Under the pieces are notes generated by a model, which worked only from the letters and a program-made list of their open reading frames with translations, was not told the DNA's origin and ran no database searches. This document shows, piece after piece, positions 41,228 to 49,523 of a stretch of 64,000 nt of DNA. Location: the NCBI GenBank assembly GCA_002471575.1, contig DKQG01000034.1:10778-74777 (forward strand), given 5' to 3'. Both the position numbers and the translations under genes were made by a program. Origin of the DNA: Alphaproteobacteria bacterium UBA7314. Its GTDB lineage: Bacteria > Pseudomonadota > Alphaproteobacteria > MPNO01 > UBA830. The number at the start of each line of letters is the position of its first letter. Position 1 is the first letter of the stretch.

Positions 41228-41497
41228 ATGGTGCGAAAAGGTCACAAAATCGGTGGGTTAGGCAGCCTCGTGTCCAAACTGGGTGAAGCGGAAAAGCGCC
41301 TTCAGCGCGCGGTCACGGCTCTTGAACAGGCGGCAGTCGCCCGGTCTGGGGGAGGAACTGCTGCATCCCAGGAAGCCGCGAACGTTGAAATCGAGGCCGC
41401 TCAGGCGAGAATAGCGGAGCTGCAAGCGGTCAACGCGTCGGTTGCGGAAAAACTTGATGGCGCGATCCTGCGCGTGAAGAAAATTTTGGGCGACTGA
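41228..41497 (+). CDS. DUF4164 family coiled-coil protein
   Basis: An 89-residue helical protein with heptad-like LGEAEKRLQRAVTALEQAA and a second helix IEAAQARIAELQAVNASVAEKLDGAI, matching DUF4164. Such proteins commonly precede zapA in alphaproteobacteria. It is one base upstream of zapA, so the two are co-transcribed and it may be a division-associated accessory; that role is inferred from position. Confidence 0.8.
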   Translation: MVRKGHKIGGLGSLVSKLGEAEKRLQRAVTALEQAAVARSGGGTAASQEAANVEIEAAQARIAELQAVNASVAEKLDGAILRVKKILGD

Positions 41498-41498
41498 G

Positions 41499-41837
41499 AT
41501 GGCGCAGGTCGAGGTCAAGATCAATGGGCGGAACTATCAGATCGCCTGCGACGATGGTCAGGAAGCGCATCTTGTACAGCTTGGCGAATATATCGACAAG
41601 CGGGTGCAAGAGCTGGTGTCGGCTGTCGGCCAAGTCGGCGATTCTCGGCTGTTAGTGATGACGTCGTTGCTTCTCGCGGACGAACTGTCCGAGACCTACG
41701 CCGATATTAAAAGAACTTCCGGCGCTACCGACGCCGCCGTATCCGCCGAGGAGATGGAAGAGAGACTGGCCGGTATCGTGGATGCCGCGACCGCGCGAAT
41801 CGAGGCTGTGACGCGCGATCTGTCAGGGACAGGCTGA
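41499..41837 (+). CDS. zapA: Cell division protein ZapA
   Basis: Stabilises FtsZ filaments. The 112-residue protein has the ZapA N-terminal fold VEVKINGRNYQIACDDGQEAHLVQLGEYIDKRVQEL and the C-terminal coiled coil. It is followed by the 6S RNA and the cyclo-ligase gene, the classic zapA-ssrS-fau arrangement. Confidence 0.93.
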   Translation: MAQVEVKINGRNYQIACDDGQEAHLVQLGEYIDKRVQELVSAVGQVGDSRLLVMTSLLLADELSETYADIKRTSGATDAAVSAEEMEERLAGIVDAATARIEAVTRDLSGTG

Positions 41838-41924
41838 AAAACGCGTGCGGCGATATGAATCGAAGTTCATTTCCCGTTTGTGAATTTTGCCTTAAGTTTA
41901 AATCCGGCGGGGCTGTACTGTGCG

Positions 41925-42077
41925 ATACGTCTTTACATCCCTGGGGCCAATACAATTCTCTCGGGAACTGTCTCTGTCGGGGCCCTGGCCTTGGCACGCG
42001 GTGCCCACCTGTCTCGTACAGGCCGCAGAGGATCATACTGACAGCCGGCTGTGACGGCTCCGCCACCTAATCTTCTA
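41925..42077 (+). ncRNA. ssrS: 6S RNA
   Basis: The 260-base gap between zapA and the cyclo-ligase gene is where 6S RNA sits in proteobacteria. The sequence can form the expected long rod: CCCTGGGGCC near the 5' side, a central bulge with CTCGGGAACTG, a GGCACGCGGTGCC-containing arm, and GGCCGCAGAGGATCA on the return strand. 6S RNA binds sigma70-RNA polymerase by mimicking an open promoter. An AT-rich stretch about 41875-41910 would be its promoter. The ends are estimates. Confidence 0.68.
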
Positions 42078-42097
42078 GAACCTCTCAGGCGGTACGC

Positions 42098-42709
42098 TTG
42101 ATTTCCGGCACCGAACGGATCGACCGAGAAAAATCGGCCCTGCGCGCCGAACTGCTGCGACGGCGGGAAGCCGCGCACAACGCGCGTCATCCGGCCGCCG
42201 GCGCAGCGATGTCCGCCCGCTTCTTTGCGCACTTAGAAGACACGCTTGCCGATAAAACCGTCGCCGCCTACTGGCCGATCAGGGAAGAAATCGATGTCCG
42301 TCCGGTGCTGTACCGCCTGGCATCATGCTCTGCGATTGCGGCGCTGCCCGTGATGACGGGTCAGATGCAACCGCTGTCGTTTCGGCTATGGTCGCCGGCG
42401 GATACCCTTGTCTCCGCCGCCTTCGGCGTTTGCGAACCAGATCCTGCATCGCCAGAGGCCGTGCCCGATATCGTGATCGTCCCGTTGCTGGGGTTCGACG
42501 ACGCGGGCAACCGGATCGGATACGGCGGCGGCCACTATGATCGCACGCTGAACAGTCTGCGGTGCGACCGGGACATTAAGGCCGTCGGCGTCGCGTATGA
42601 CGAACAGGAATGCGAAAAAATCCCGGTCGGTGCGGGCGATGAGCGACTGGATATGGTATTGACCGACCGGCGAACTGTTTTGCCCGGAGAGAATGAAGGC
42701 ACCGACTAG
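42098..42709 (+). CDS. 5-formyltetrahydrofolate cyclo-ligase
   Basis: ATP-dependent conversion of 5-formyl-THF to 5,10-methenyl-THF. The 203-residue protein has the N-terminal basic helix KSALRAELLRRREAA, VAAYWPIREEIDVRP and the signature PLLGFDDAGNRIGYGGGHYDRTL. The start is TTG. It follows 6S RNA and is abutted by the metallophosphoesterase gene with no spacer (TAG then ATG). Confidence 0.93.
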   Translation: MISGTERIDREKSALRAELLRRREAAHNARHPAAGAAMSARFFAHLEDTLADKTVAAYWPIREEIDVRPVLYRLASCSAIAALPVMTGQMQPLSFRLWSPADTLVSAAFGVCEPDPASPEAVPDIVIVPLLGFDDAGNRIGYGGGHYDRTLNSLRCDRDIKAVGVAYDEQECEKIPVGAGDERLDMVLTDRRTVLPGENEGTD

Positions 42710-43522
42710 ATGCGACTTCTGATATGCGGTGACGTGGTGGGTCGGTCCGGCCGCACGGTCGTGACCGACAACCTAAAAAAACTGCGGGACCGGTATTCGA
42801 TCGATTTCGTGATCGTCAACGGCGAGAACGCGGCCGGCGGGTTCGGTATCACGCCGAAAATCTGCAACGAATTCTTCGATGCCGGCGCCGATGCCATTAC
42901 CACCGGCAATCATGTGTGGGACCAGAAAGACATCATTCCCCACTTCGACAGGGAGCCGCGCATCCTGCGGCCTGCGAATTTCCCGAATGGAACACCGGGT
43001 AAAGGCGCGGCCCAGTTCACGGACGCGCGCGGGCGTAAGGTCGTGATCTTGCATCTGATGGCGCGGCTGTTCATGGATCCGCTGGACGATCCGTTCGCTG
43101 CCGCGGAAGAGATGCTGAATACTTGGCGGCTCGGCGCCAATGCCGACGCCATCGTGCTAGATTTTCATGGCGAGGCATCAAGCGAGAAAATGGCGATGGG
43201 GCATTTTCTCGACGGGCGGGTCTCGGTCGTCGTCGGCACCCACACGCATATTCCGACGGCGGACGCTCAGGTATTCCCCGGCGGGACGGGTTACATGACC
43301 GATCTGGGCATGTGCGGCGACTACGATTCCGTCATTGGCCACCAGAAGGAAGTCCCCGTCCAGCGATTCACACGCAAGATGCCGACGGCCCGCATGGAAG
43401 CGGCCCAGGGCGAAGCAACACTCTGTGCGGTGATGGTCGACACCGACGATGCGACCGGTCTGGCGACCGACATCCACCCCATCCGCATTGGCGGCCGACT
43501 GAGGGGGGAATTGCCGGATTAA
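42710..43522 (+). CDS. TIGR00282-family metallophosphoesterase (YmdB-like)
   Basis: A 270-residue di-metal phosphoesterase of the YmdB/TIGR00282 family, for which 2',3'-cyclic nucleotide phosphodiesterase activity is known in some members. Metal-binding blocks: ICGDVVGRSGR, VIVNGENAAGGFGI, ITTGNHVWD, DFHGEASSEK, and VVGTHTHIPTADAQ. The start directly follows the cyclo-ligase stop, a common pairing in alphaproteobacteria. Confidence 0.92.
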   Translation: MRLLICGDVVGRSGRTVVTDNLKKLRDRYSIDFVIVNGENAAGGFGITPKICNEFFDAGADAITTGNHVWDQKDIIPHFDREPRILRPANFPNGTPGKGAAQFTDARGRKVVILHLMARLFMDPLDDPFAAAEEMLNTWRLGANADAIVLDFHGEASSEKMAMGHFLDGRVSVVVGTHTHIPTADAQVFPGGTGYMTDLGMCGDYDSVIGHQKEVPVQRFTRKMPTARMEAAQGEATLCAVMVDTDDATGLATDIHPIRIGGRLRGELPD

Positions 43523-43638
43523 ACCGGAATTCGCGCACACGTGTATCCGGCTGCCCAGGGTGCCGAAATTTCAGTCGATAACCCTCTATTTCGTCGACCG
43601 GGAAAGTGTCCGAGGGTTTGGTCCTTGACCCCTGAAAA

Positions 43639-43941
43639 GTGGGTACCCCAATGGCCGGTAGCCTCAGGTTACTTAGGAATGAGTTTTCCTGTAGACACAT
43701 ATTCCAGGCAGCCGGAAGAATACTAAGGGAAGACGCCGGCGAAGTGCTGACCCGGGCGCCCGAGTCGCATGCGAAGCTGCTGCGCTGGGGCGATGCCGGC
43801 ACGATCGAGGTCATTTCCATTAAGGCGCTGCTCGACCGGGGACTGTTCGAACCGGTCGGCTGGCGCCGAGGTCTTTTGGGACGCCGCGTCCGGCGAGGTA
43901 TTTGTGACCCGCGCCCCATTCCTGCCACATTATCCCTCTAA
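43639..43941 (+). pseudogene. Unassigned coding-like fragment, probably frameshifted
   Basis: The 43523-44048 gap has no intact gene I recognise. From about 43735 one frame reads EDAGEVLTRAPESHAKLLRWGDAG, then EVISIKALLDRGLFEPVG. Near 43862 a one-base shift continues plausibly as GAEVFWDAASGEVFVTRAPFLPHYP. Both parts have gene-like codon use and join into a coherent small domain, which suggests a decayed gene. I cannot name the family. The yebC promoter probably lies at about 43990-44030 (TATAGTATAG). Confidence 0.35.
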
Positions 43942-44048
43942 CGTTCAAAAAATCGCCGGAATCGCGCGGAAATGTGGGGTTTCGGGGTCGCATTTACACC
44001 AGATATAGTATAGATTGCGGCGTTGTGAGGGGCAAAGTCGGAGCGACC

Positions 44049-44795
44049 ATGGCGGGCCATTCCAAATTCAAGAATATCCAGTATCGAAAAGGTGCGCAGG
44101 ACGCCAAGCGGGCCAAGGTTTTCACCAAGCTGATCCGCGAACTGACGGTCGCGGCCAAGAATGGCGCCGATCCGGATGCAAATCCGCGTCTCCGCGCCGC
44201 GATTGCGGCGTCCAAAAGCGCCAACATGGGCAAAGACACCATGGAACGCGCCATTGCGCGCGGCGCCGGCAACGACGACACCGAGCAGTACGAGGAAATC
44301 CGCTACGAAGGGTATGGCCCCAAGGGCGTCGCCGTCATCGTCGAGGCGCTGACCGACAATCGCAACCGCACAGCCAGCGATGTGCGCGCGGCGTTCACCA
44401 AATTCGGTGGAAATTTGGGTGAAACCGGCAGTGTCAATTTCATGTTTGACCGGGTCGGTCAGGTAAATTACCCCTCAGACGCAGGCGATGCCGACGACAT
44501 ATTCGAGGTCGCGCTGGAAGCCGGCGCGCAGGACGTAGAATCGACCGAAGACGGACACGAAATCACCTGCGACCCGAACGATTTCAATGATGTCCGGGAT
44601 AAGCTGGAAGCGAAGTTCGGGACGGCGGAGTCTGCCGCGCTTACCTGGAAACCCCAGAACACCGTCGATCTGGATGCCGACAGCGCCAAGACGATGCTCA
44701 ACCTGCTCGATGCGCTGGAAGACAATGACGACGTTCAGAAGGTCTCGTCCAATGTAGAGATCGACGACGCCGTCATGGCAGAGCTCGCGGGCTGA
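44049..44795 (+). CDS. YebC/PmpR family transcriptional regulator
   Basis: A 248-residue YebC-family protein; members act as DNA-binding regulators or, in recent work, as ribosome-associated factors easing proline-rich translation. The family opening MAGHSKFKNIQYRKGAQDAKRAKVF, then NRTASDVRAAFTKFGGNLGETGSV and TVDLD near the end are diagnostic. The ATG at 44049 gives this N-terminus. It precedes ruvCAB, the usual order. Confidence 0.94.
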   Translation: MAGHSKFKNIQYRKGAQDAKRAKVFTKLIRELTVAAKNGADPDANPRLRAAIAASKSANMGKDTMERAIARGAGNDDTEQYEEIRYEGYGPKGVAVIVEALTDNRNRTASDVRAAFTKFGGNLGETGSVNFMFDRVGQVNYPSDAGDADDIFEVALEAGAQDVESTEDGHEITCDPNDFNDVRDKLEAKFGTAESAALTWKPQNTVDLDADSAKTMLNLLDALEDNDDVQKVSSNVEIDDAVMAELAG

Positions 44796-44804
44796 GGGGG
44801 GTGG

Positions 44805-45323
44805 ATGGCGACGCGGCTGATCGGCCTGGATCCCGGATTGCGCCGCACCGGCTGGGGCGTAATCCAAGTGGAAGGCAACAGCCTCGTTCATGTCGCGTCC
44901 GGCGCGGTGACGTCTACCGCAGCACTGCCCCTTGCCGAACGTCTCTCCCAGCTCTACGAGGCCTTGGCTGTCGTACTGACTGCCCACGACCCCGCCGAAG
45001 CCGCAGTCGAGGAAACCTTTGTCAATAAGAACCCGTCCTCCACCCTGAAACTCGGGCAGGCCCGCGGCGCGGTGATGCTTGCGCCCGCGCAGGCCGGCAT
45101 CCCGGTGGCGGAATATTCGGCAAACCTGATTAAGAAATCGCTGGTCGGAAACGGCCATGCAGACAAGAACCAGGTACAGGCGATGATCAGGATTCTGCTT
45201 CCTGGTGCAAAACCCGAAACAGCGGATGCCGCGGATGCGCTGGCAATCGCAATCTGCCATGCCCATCATCGGCGGACACCCTTGGTCGCCGAAGCCGTTC
45301 TGGCAGAAGGCGCGCGCAGATGA
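44805..45323 (+). CDS. ruvC: Holliday junction resolvase RuvC
   Basis: Endonuclease resolving Holliday junctions with RuvAB. The 172-residue protein has the catalytic acids in IGLDPGLRRTGWG, VEETFVNKN and TADAADALAIAICHAHH. It starts 9 bases after yebC and its stop overlaps ruvA by 4 bases (ATGA). Confidence 0.96.
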   Translation: MATRLIGLDPGLRRTGWGVIQVEGNSLVHVASGAVTSTAALPLAERLSQLYEALAVVLTAHDPAEAAVEETFVNKNPSSTLKLGQARGAVMLAPAQAGIPVAEYSANLIKKSLVGNGHADKNQVQAMIRILLPGAKPETADAADALAIAICHAHHRRTPLVAEAVLAEGARR

Positions 45324-45937
45324 TCGCCAAGCTGACAGGCCTGCTGGATTCGATCGGTGAGGAATGGGCCGTGATCGATGTGAACGGCGTCGGCTATCTT
45401 GTGTTTTGCTCCACCCGCACGCTAGCGCAGTTGCCGGGTCGCGGCGAAGCGGTGTCGTTCGTCATCGAAACCCATGTTCGCGAAGACCACATTCATCTTT
45501 ACGGATTTCTTGAACATGCCGAGCGCGAATGGTTCAGGTTGCTGACGACCGTTCAGGGCGTGGGCGCCAAAGTTGGGCTCGGCATACTGTCGGTGCTGGC
45601 GCCGAGGGATTTGTCGGACGCCATCCTCGCTCAGGACAAGGGCATGATCACCCGGGCTCCCGGGGTCGGGCCCAAGCTTGCCAACCGGTTGTTGACCGAA
45701 CTCAAAGATAAGGCATGCGGTCTTGCCGAATTCGCGCCGCCACCCGCCACCGTCGCCGTGACGGGGGATGCCAGCGCCACACGCGGTTCGTTCGACGACG
45801 CTGTATCAGCGCTGGTCAATCTCGGGTATCAGCGAGGCGCAGCCTTCGGTGCGGTGTCGGGAGCGATGCGCTCGATCGGCGATGACGCGCCTGTCGAGGA
45901 TCTCATCCGCGCAGGTCTGAAGGAGTTGACGGCATGA
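45320..45937 (+). CDS. ruvA: Holliday junction branch migration protein RuvA
   Basis: Binds four-way junctions and loads RuvB. The 205-residue protein has the OB-fold N-terminus (MIAKLTGLLDSIGEEWAVID), THVREDHIHLYGF, two HhH motifs (QGVGAKVGLGIL, PGVGPKLANRLL) and a C-terminal RuvB-binding domain. It overlaps both ruvC and ruvB by 4 bases, so the three are coupled. Confidence 0.96.
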   Translation: MIAKLTGLLDSIGEEWAVIDVNGVGYLVFCSTRTLAQLPGRGEAVSFVIETHVREDHIHLYGFLEHAEREWFRLLTTVQGVGAKVGLGILSVLAPRDLSDAILAQDKGMITRAPGVGPKLANRLLTELKDKACGLAEFAPPPATVAVTGDASATRGSFDDAVSALVNLGYQRGAAFGAVSGAMRSIGDDAPVEDLIRAGLKELTA

Positions 45938-46983
45938 GCGAAGATCGTGCAGTCACCACGAACTTTTCCGAGTACGATCCACCCGAGGGTTATGTGCGGC
46001 CGCAGCTGCTGGACGATTTCGTCGGCCAGCCGCCGCTGCGCGACAATCTTCGTGTATTCATCGAAGCCGCGCGCGGCCGACGCGAGGCGATGGATCATGT
46101 GCTGTTTTTCGGCCCGCCCGGTCTCGGCAAAACCACGCTTGCGCAGATCGTGTCACGCGAACTGGGGGTCGGTTTCCGCGCAACGTCGGGCCCGGTGATC
46201 GCCAAGGCGGGCGACCTCGCTGCGATTTTAACCAATCTGGAACCGCTTGACGTGTTGTTTATCGATGAAATCCACCGGCTAAATCCCGCGGTGGAAGAGA
46301 TTCTCTATCCTGCGATGGAAGACGGGAAGCTCGACTTGATCATCGGCGAAGGACCGTCGGCGCGGTCGGTCCAGATCGAATTGCCGCCGTTCACGCTGGT
46401 CGGCGCCACTACCCGGTCCGGGCTGCTGACAACGCCGCTCCGCGAACGTTTCGGCATTCCGTTGCGTCTCGAATTCTATGACGTTGACGACCTAGTGAAG
46501 ATCGTTCGTCGCGGGGCAGGGGTGCTGGACGTAAACGTCACTACCGACGGTGCAACAGAGATTGCAGCGCGTTCCCGCGGTACGCCGCGCGTGGCTGTCC
46601 GCCTGCTCCGAAGGGTGCGGGATTTTGCGGGCGTGGCCGGTGCCGAAGCTGTTGATGCCAAGATCGCAGACGCCGCGCTCGCTCGGCTTGAAGTCGATAA
46701 GATCGGCCTCGATTCCATGGATCGGCGTTACCTGATGTGTATTGCCGAAAACTATGTCGGTGGCCCGGTGGGCGTGGATACGCTGGCCGCTGCATTGTCG
46801 GAACAGCGAGACGCGATAGAAGAAGTGATCGAACCGTTCTTGCTGCAATCCGGTCTGCTGCAACGTACACCTCGTGGCCGTATGCTGACTCTCAACGCCT
46901 ATCGGCATCTCGGGGTGTCGGCACCGAAAGGACATGATTCCCAGCTCGATCTTTTGTCCTCGGCCGGAGATGAAGATGACTGA
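45934..46983 (+). CDS. ruvB: Holliday junction DNA helicase RuvB
   Basis: AAA+ motor for branch migration. The 349-residue protein has Walker A GPPGLGKTTLAQ, Walker B LFIDEIHRLN, the sensor region ATTRSGLLTTPLRERFG and the winged-helix end (PFLLQSGLLQRTPRGR). The last 8 bases overlap the start of ybgC. Confidence 0.97.
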   Translation: MSEDRAVTTNFSEYDPPEGYVRPQLLDDFVGQPPLRDNLRVFIEAARGRREAMDHVLFFGPPGLGKTTLAQIVSRELGVGFRATSGPVIAKAGDLAAILTNLEPLDVLFIDEIHRLNPAVEEILYPAMEDGKLDLIIGEGPSARSVQIELPPFTLVGATTRSGLLTTPLRERFGIPLRLEFYDVDDLVKIVRRGAGVLDVNVTTDGATEIAARSRGTPRVAVRLLRRVRDFAGVAGAEAVDAKIADAALARLEVDKIGLDSMDRRYLMCIAENYVGGPVGVDTLAAALSEQRDAIEEVIEPFLLQSGLLQRTPRGRMLTLNAYRHLGVSAPKGHDSQLDLLSSAGDEDD

Positions 46984-47401
46984 TTTGAGGGGTGATCATG
47001 TCTTTTTCGTCCGCGTCTATTACGAGGATACGGATGCTGGTGGCGTGGTTTATCATAGCAATTATCTCCGCTTCGCCGAGCGGGCGCGTACCGAATTTTT
47101 GCGCGAAGCCGGGATAGATCACATCACGCAAATGGCGGAAAACGGTCTGATGTTTGCCGTGCGCCGTTGCGAGGCCGAATACGTGAAACCGGCGCATCTC
47201 GACGATGCCCTGGAAATCCGTACGCGGTGCTTAGAAGCGACCGGCGCCAGCTTCTGGCTAGAACAATTGGTTCAGCGTGCTGGCGAAACACTAGTGGAGA
47301 TGAAGCTGCGGCTTGTCTGCCTAAAGGCCGACGGCCGTCCAGCGCGGTTGCCCAACAATCTGAGAGCGATGCTCGGTACAGGCATCGCATCAATGACATA
47401 A
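46976..47401 (+). CDS. ybgC: Tol-Pal-associated acyl-CoA thioesterase YbgC
   Basis: A 141-residue hot-dog thioesterase. The motif YYEDTDAGGVVYHSNYLRF contains the catalytic Asp, and ERARTEFLREAG follows. It is always found ahead of tolQ and probably acts on acyl-ACP/CoA in phospholipid metabolism. ATG 46976 has GGAG six bases upstream; ATG 46970 is an alternative. Confidence 0.94.
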   Translation: MTDLRGDHVFFVRVYYEDTDAGGVVYHSNYLRFAERARTEFLREAGIDHITQMAENGLMFAVRRCEAEYVKPAHLDDALEIRTRCLEATGASFWLEQLVQRAGETLVEMKLRLVCLKADGRPARLPNNLRAMLGTGIASMT

Positions 47402-47426
47402 CAACAGGCTACCAACGGATTTAAGA

Positions 47427-48155
47427 ATGGAGCAAACAGCAATACAGTCCGCCGCTCTCGCAGGGTCAGTCCATGCCGACATGTCGATCTGGGGCCTGTT
47501 CATGCAAGCCGACTTAATCGTCAAGGCGGTGATGATCGGATTACTCCTCGCCTCTTTCTGGTGCTGGGCGATCATCTTTGAAAAGATCATTCGCATGCGC
47601 CGTCTGCGTCGCCAGGCCTCGCAGTTCGAGGAGAGTTTCTGGTCAGGCGGATCGCTCGACGATCTGTTCGACAGGATCGGCTCGCGGCCGGTCGATCCGA
47701 TGTCGGCGATTTTCTCGTCGGCAATGCGCGAGTGGCGGCGCTCGACTTCCCGGAAGGGTGGCGACAGCGAGGCGTCGCATCAGAGCCTGTCGGAACGCAT
47801 CGACCGGGTTATGCAGATCACGCTTAATCGCGAACTGGAACAGCTCGAACGCTACATGACGTTTCTGGCGTCGGTCGGATCGACTGCGCCGTTCGTTGGG
47901 CTGTTCGGCACGGTGTGGGGTATCATGAACAGTTTCACCGCGATAGCAGTGTCAAAAAATACGTCGCTGGCGGTTGTCGCGCCCGGTATTGCCGAGGCCC
48001 TGTTCGCCACAGCGCTGGGATTGGTCGCCGCGATCCCGGCGGTGATCGCCTATAACAAGCTGTCAACTGACATCAATCTCTACGCCGGGCGGCTCGAAGC
48101 ATTCGCCGGCGAATTTGGTGCCATTCTATCCCGACAAGCAGAACATGAGGGGTAG
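47427..48155 (+). CDS. tolQ: Tol-Pal system proton channel protein TolQ
   Basis: Inner-membrane component of the TolQR motor that energises TolA. The 242-residue protein has three transmembrane helices: one at residues 30-52 and two near 150-200 with LASVGSTAPFVGLFGTVWGIM and GIAEALFATALGLVAAIPAV, the MotA/TolQ/ExbB signature. Confidence 0.96.
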   Translation: MEQTAIQSAALAGSVHADMSIWGLFMQADLIVKAVMIGLLLASFWCWAIIFEKIIRMRRLRRQASQFEESFWSGGSLDDLFDRIGSRPVDPMSAIFSSAMREWRRSTSRKGGDSEASHQSLSERIDRVMQITLNRELEQLERYMTFLASVGSTAPFVGLFGTVWGIMNSFTAIAVSKNTSLAVVAPGIAEALFATALGLVAAIPAVIAYNKLSTDINLYAGRLEAFAGEFGAILSRQAEHEG

Positions 48156-48161
48156 CCGGAG

Positions 48162-48626
48162 ATGGCCATGATGTCAGGTAACGGGGGAGGACGCGGCCGC
48201 AGCCGCGGGCGTGGTGGCCATATCCCTATGAGCGATATTAACGTCACACCGCTGGTTGATGTGATGCTGGTGCTGCTGGTCGTGTTCATGATTACCGCAC
48301 CGTTGCTAACCGTCGGTGTGCCTGTAGATCTGCCGAAAACCAACGCGTCCCAAATGGTAGGCCAGGACGAGCCTCTGGTGATTAGCGTCAACGCCAAGGG
48401 CGAGGTCTTCCTGCAGGAAACCAAAATTACGCTCGAACAGCTCGTCCCGCGGCTAGAAGCGATTACGCAAAATAAAAAAGACACCCGTATCTTTGTCCGG
48501 GGAGATCGCGCGATCGCGTACGGCCAGGTGATGGAGATGATGGGGACGGTGAATCTTGCGGGCTTTACCCGCGTGGCGCTTGTCACCCAGCTGCCGCAGG
48601 GCGACGGTGCCGGAGGTAACAAGTGA
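48162..48626 (+). CDS. tolR: Tol-Pal system protein TolR
   Basis: A 154-residue ExbD/TolR protein: basic glycine/arginine-rich cytosolic start, one transmembrane helix with the proton-path Asp in INVTPLVDVMLVLLVVFMI, and a periplasmic domain (VRGDRAIAYGQVMEMM). It lies 6 bases after tolQ. Confidence 0.96.
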   Translation: MAMMSGNGGGRGRSRGRGGHIPMSDINVTPLVDVMLVLLVVFMITAPLLTVGVPVDLPKTNASQMVGQDEPLVISVNAKGEVFLQETKITLEQLVPRLEAITQNKKDTRIFVRGDRAIAYGQVMEMMGTVNLAGFTRVALVTQLPQGDGAGGNK

Positions 48627-48629
48627 TCG

Positions 48630-49523
48630 ATGCGATACGGCGTTGCCATTTCCGCATTGTTGCACGGCGTGATCGTCGTGCTGATAGTGGTTGGGCTGCC
48701 CAGCATCCTGCAATCGGAAAACCAGAAGAACGTGTCGATTGCCGTCGAAATCGTGACACCCGATGTGCTAGCCAAGAAGCCCGCGCCCAAGAAAACGGAT
48801 CCACCCAAGCCCGCGCTAAAGAAACCACCGCCACCCAAGCCCGAGCTGCCCAAGGCGATCGAGAAACCGACCCCGCCTCGACCCGCACCCGACTCGCCGC
48901 CGGCGCCAGAACAGGTGTCCGAAACCAAGGCCGAGCCGTTGCCAAAGCCCAAACCAAAGCCCAAGGCCAAACTGGCGCCCCCAAAACCCAAACCGAAACC
49001 CACAGAGGTAAAGGTCGCGTCGAAGACGCCACCGGTGCCGAGACCCAAACGGAGACCGAAACCGCCACGGGACGAATTCCAGTCACTGCTAAAGAACCTT
49101 GCCAAGGAGCAGAAACAGCGCAAATCGGATCCACCGAAAAAACAGCAAAAGATCGCCAAACGTGCGCCGGAAAAACAGCAGCGTTCGCCACTGGAACATC
49201 GCCGAATCGCGGGCGGGCTGGTGCAGGCGATCAAGCAGCAGATTACGCCCTGCTGGAAAATCCAGGCGGGCGCCAAAGACGCCGTCAAAATGCAGGTCGC
49301 GATCCGGATGCGCCTCAATCCCGACGGCTCGTTGGGTGCGGTTCCGCAAATTCAGGACCATGGACGTATTGGCCGAGACCCTTTTTTCCGGGCGGTCGCG
49401 GAAAGTGCGTTGCGCGCGTTGCGCGATCCGGCGTGTGCGCCGATCAAGCTGCCCTACGAACATTACGACATTTGGAGAGAAATCGTGTTTACCTTTGATC
49501 CCAGGGAAGCGCTCGGACAATGA
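48630..49523 (+). CDS. tolA: Tol-Pal system protein TolA
   Basis: Inner-membrane protein bridging TolQR to Pal/TolB. The 297-residue protein has one N-terminal transmembrane helix (ISALLHGVIVVLIVVGL), a long Pro/Lys-rich domain (about residues 45-150) in place of the Ala-rich helix of E. coli, and a C-terminal TolA/TonB-like domain (QQITPCWKI, RMRLNPDGSLG). Its repeated Lys-Pro runs make it a likely EF-P client. It overlaps tolB by 4 bases. Confidence 0.93.
   Translation: MRYGVAISALLHGVIVVLIVVGLPSILQSENQKNVSIAVEIVTPDVLAKKPAPKKTDPPKPALKKPPPPKPELPKAIEKPTPPRPAPDSPPAPEQVSETKAEPLPKPKPKPKAKLAPPKPKPKPTEVKVASKTPPVPRPKRRPKPPRDEFQSLLKNLAKEQKQRKSDPPKKQQKIAKRAPEKQQRSPLEHRRIAGGLVQAIKQQITPCWKIQAGAKDAVKMQVAIRMRLNPDGSLGAVPQIQDHGRIGRDPFFRAVAESALRALRDPACAPIKLPYEHYDIWREIVFTFDPREALGQ

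Noticed and set aside
48080..49318. 412-codon minus-strand frame opposite tolR and tolA
   Set aside because: It is the reverse image of the Lys/Pro-rich TolA repeats and gives glycine/phenylalanine/serine-rich low complexity.
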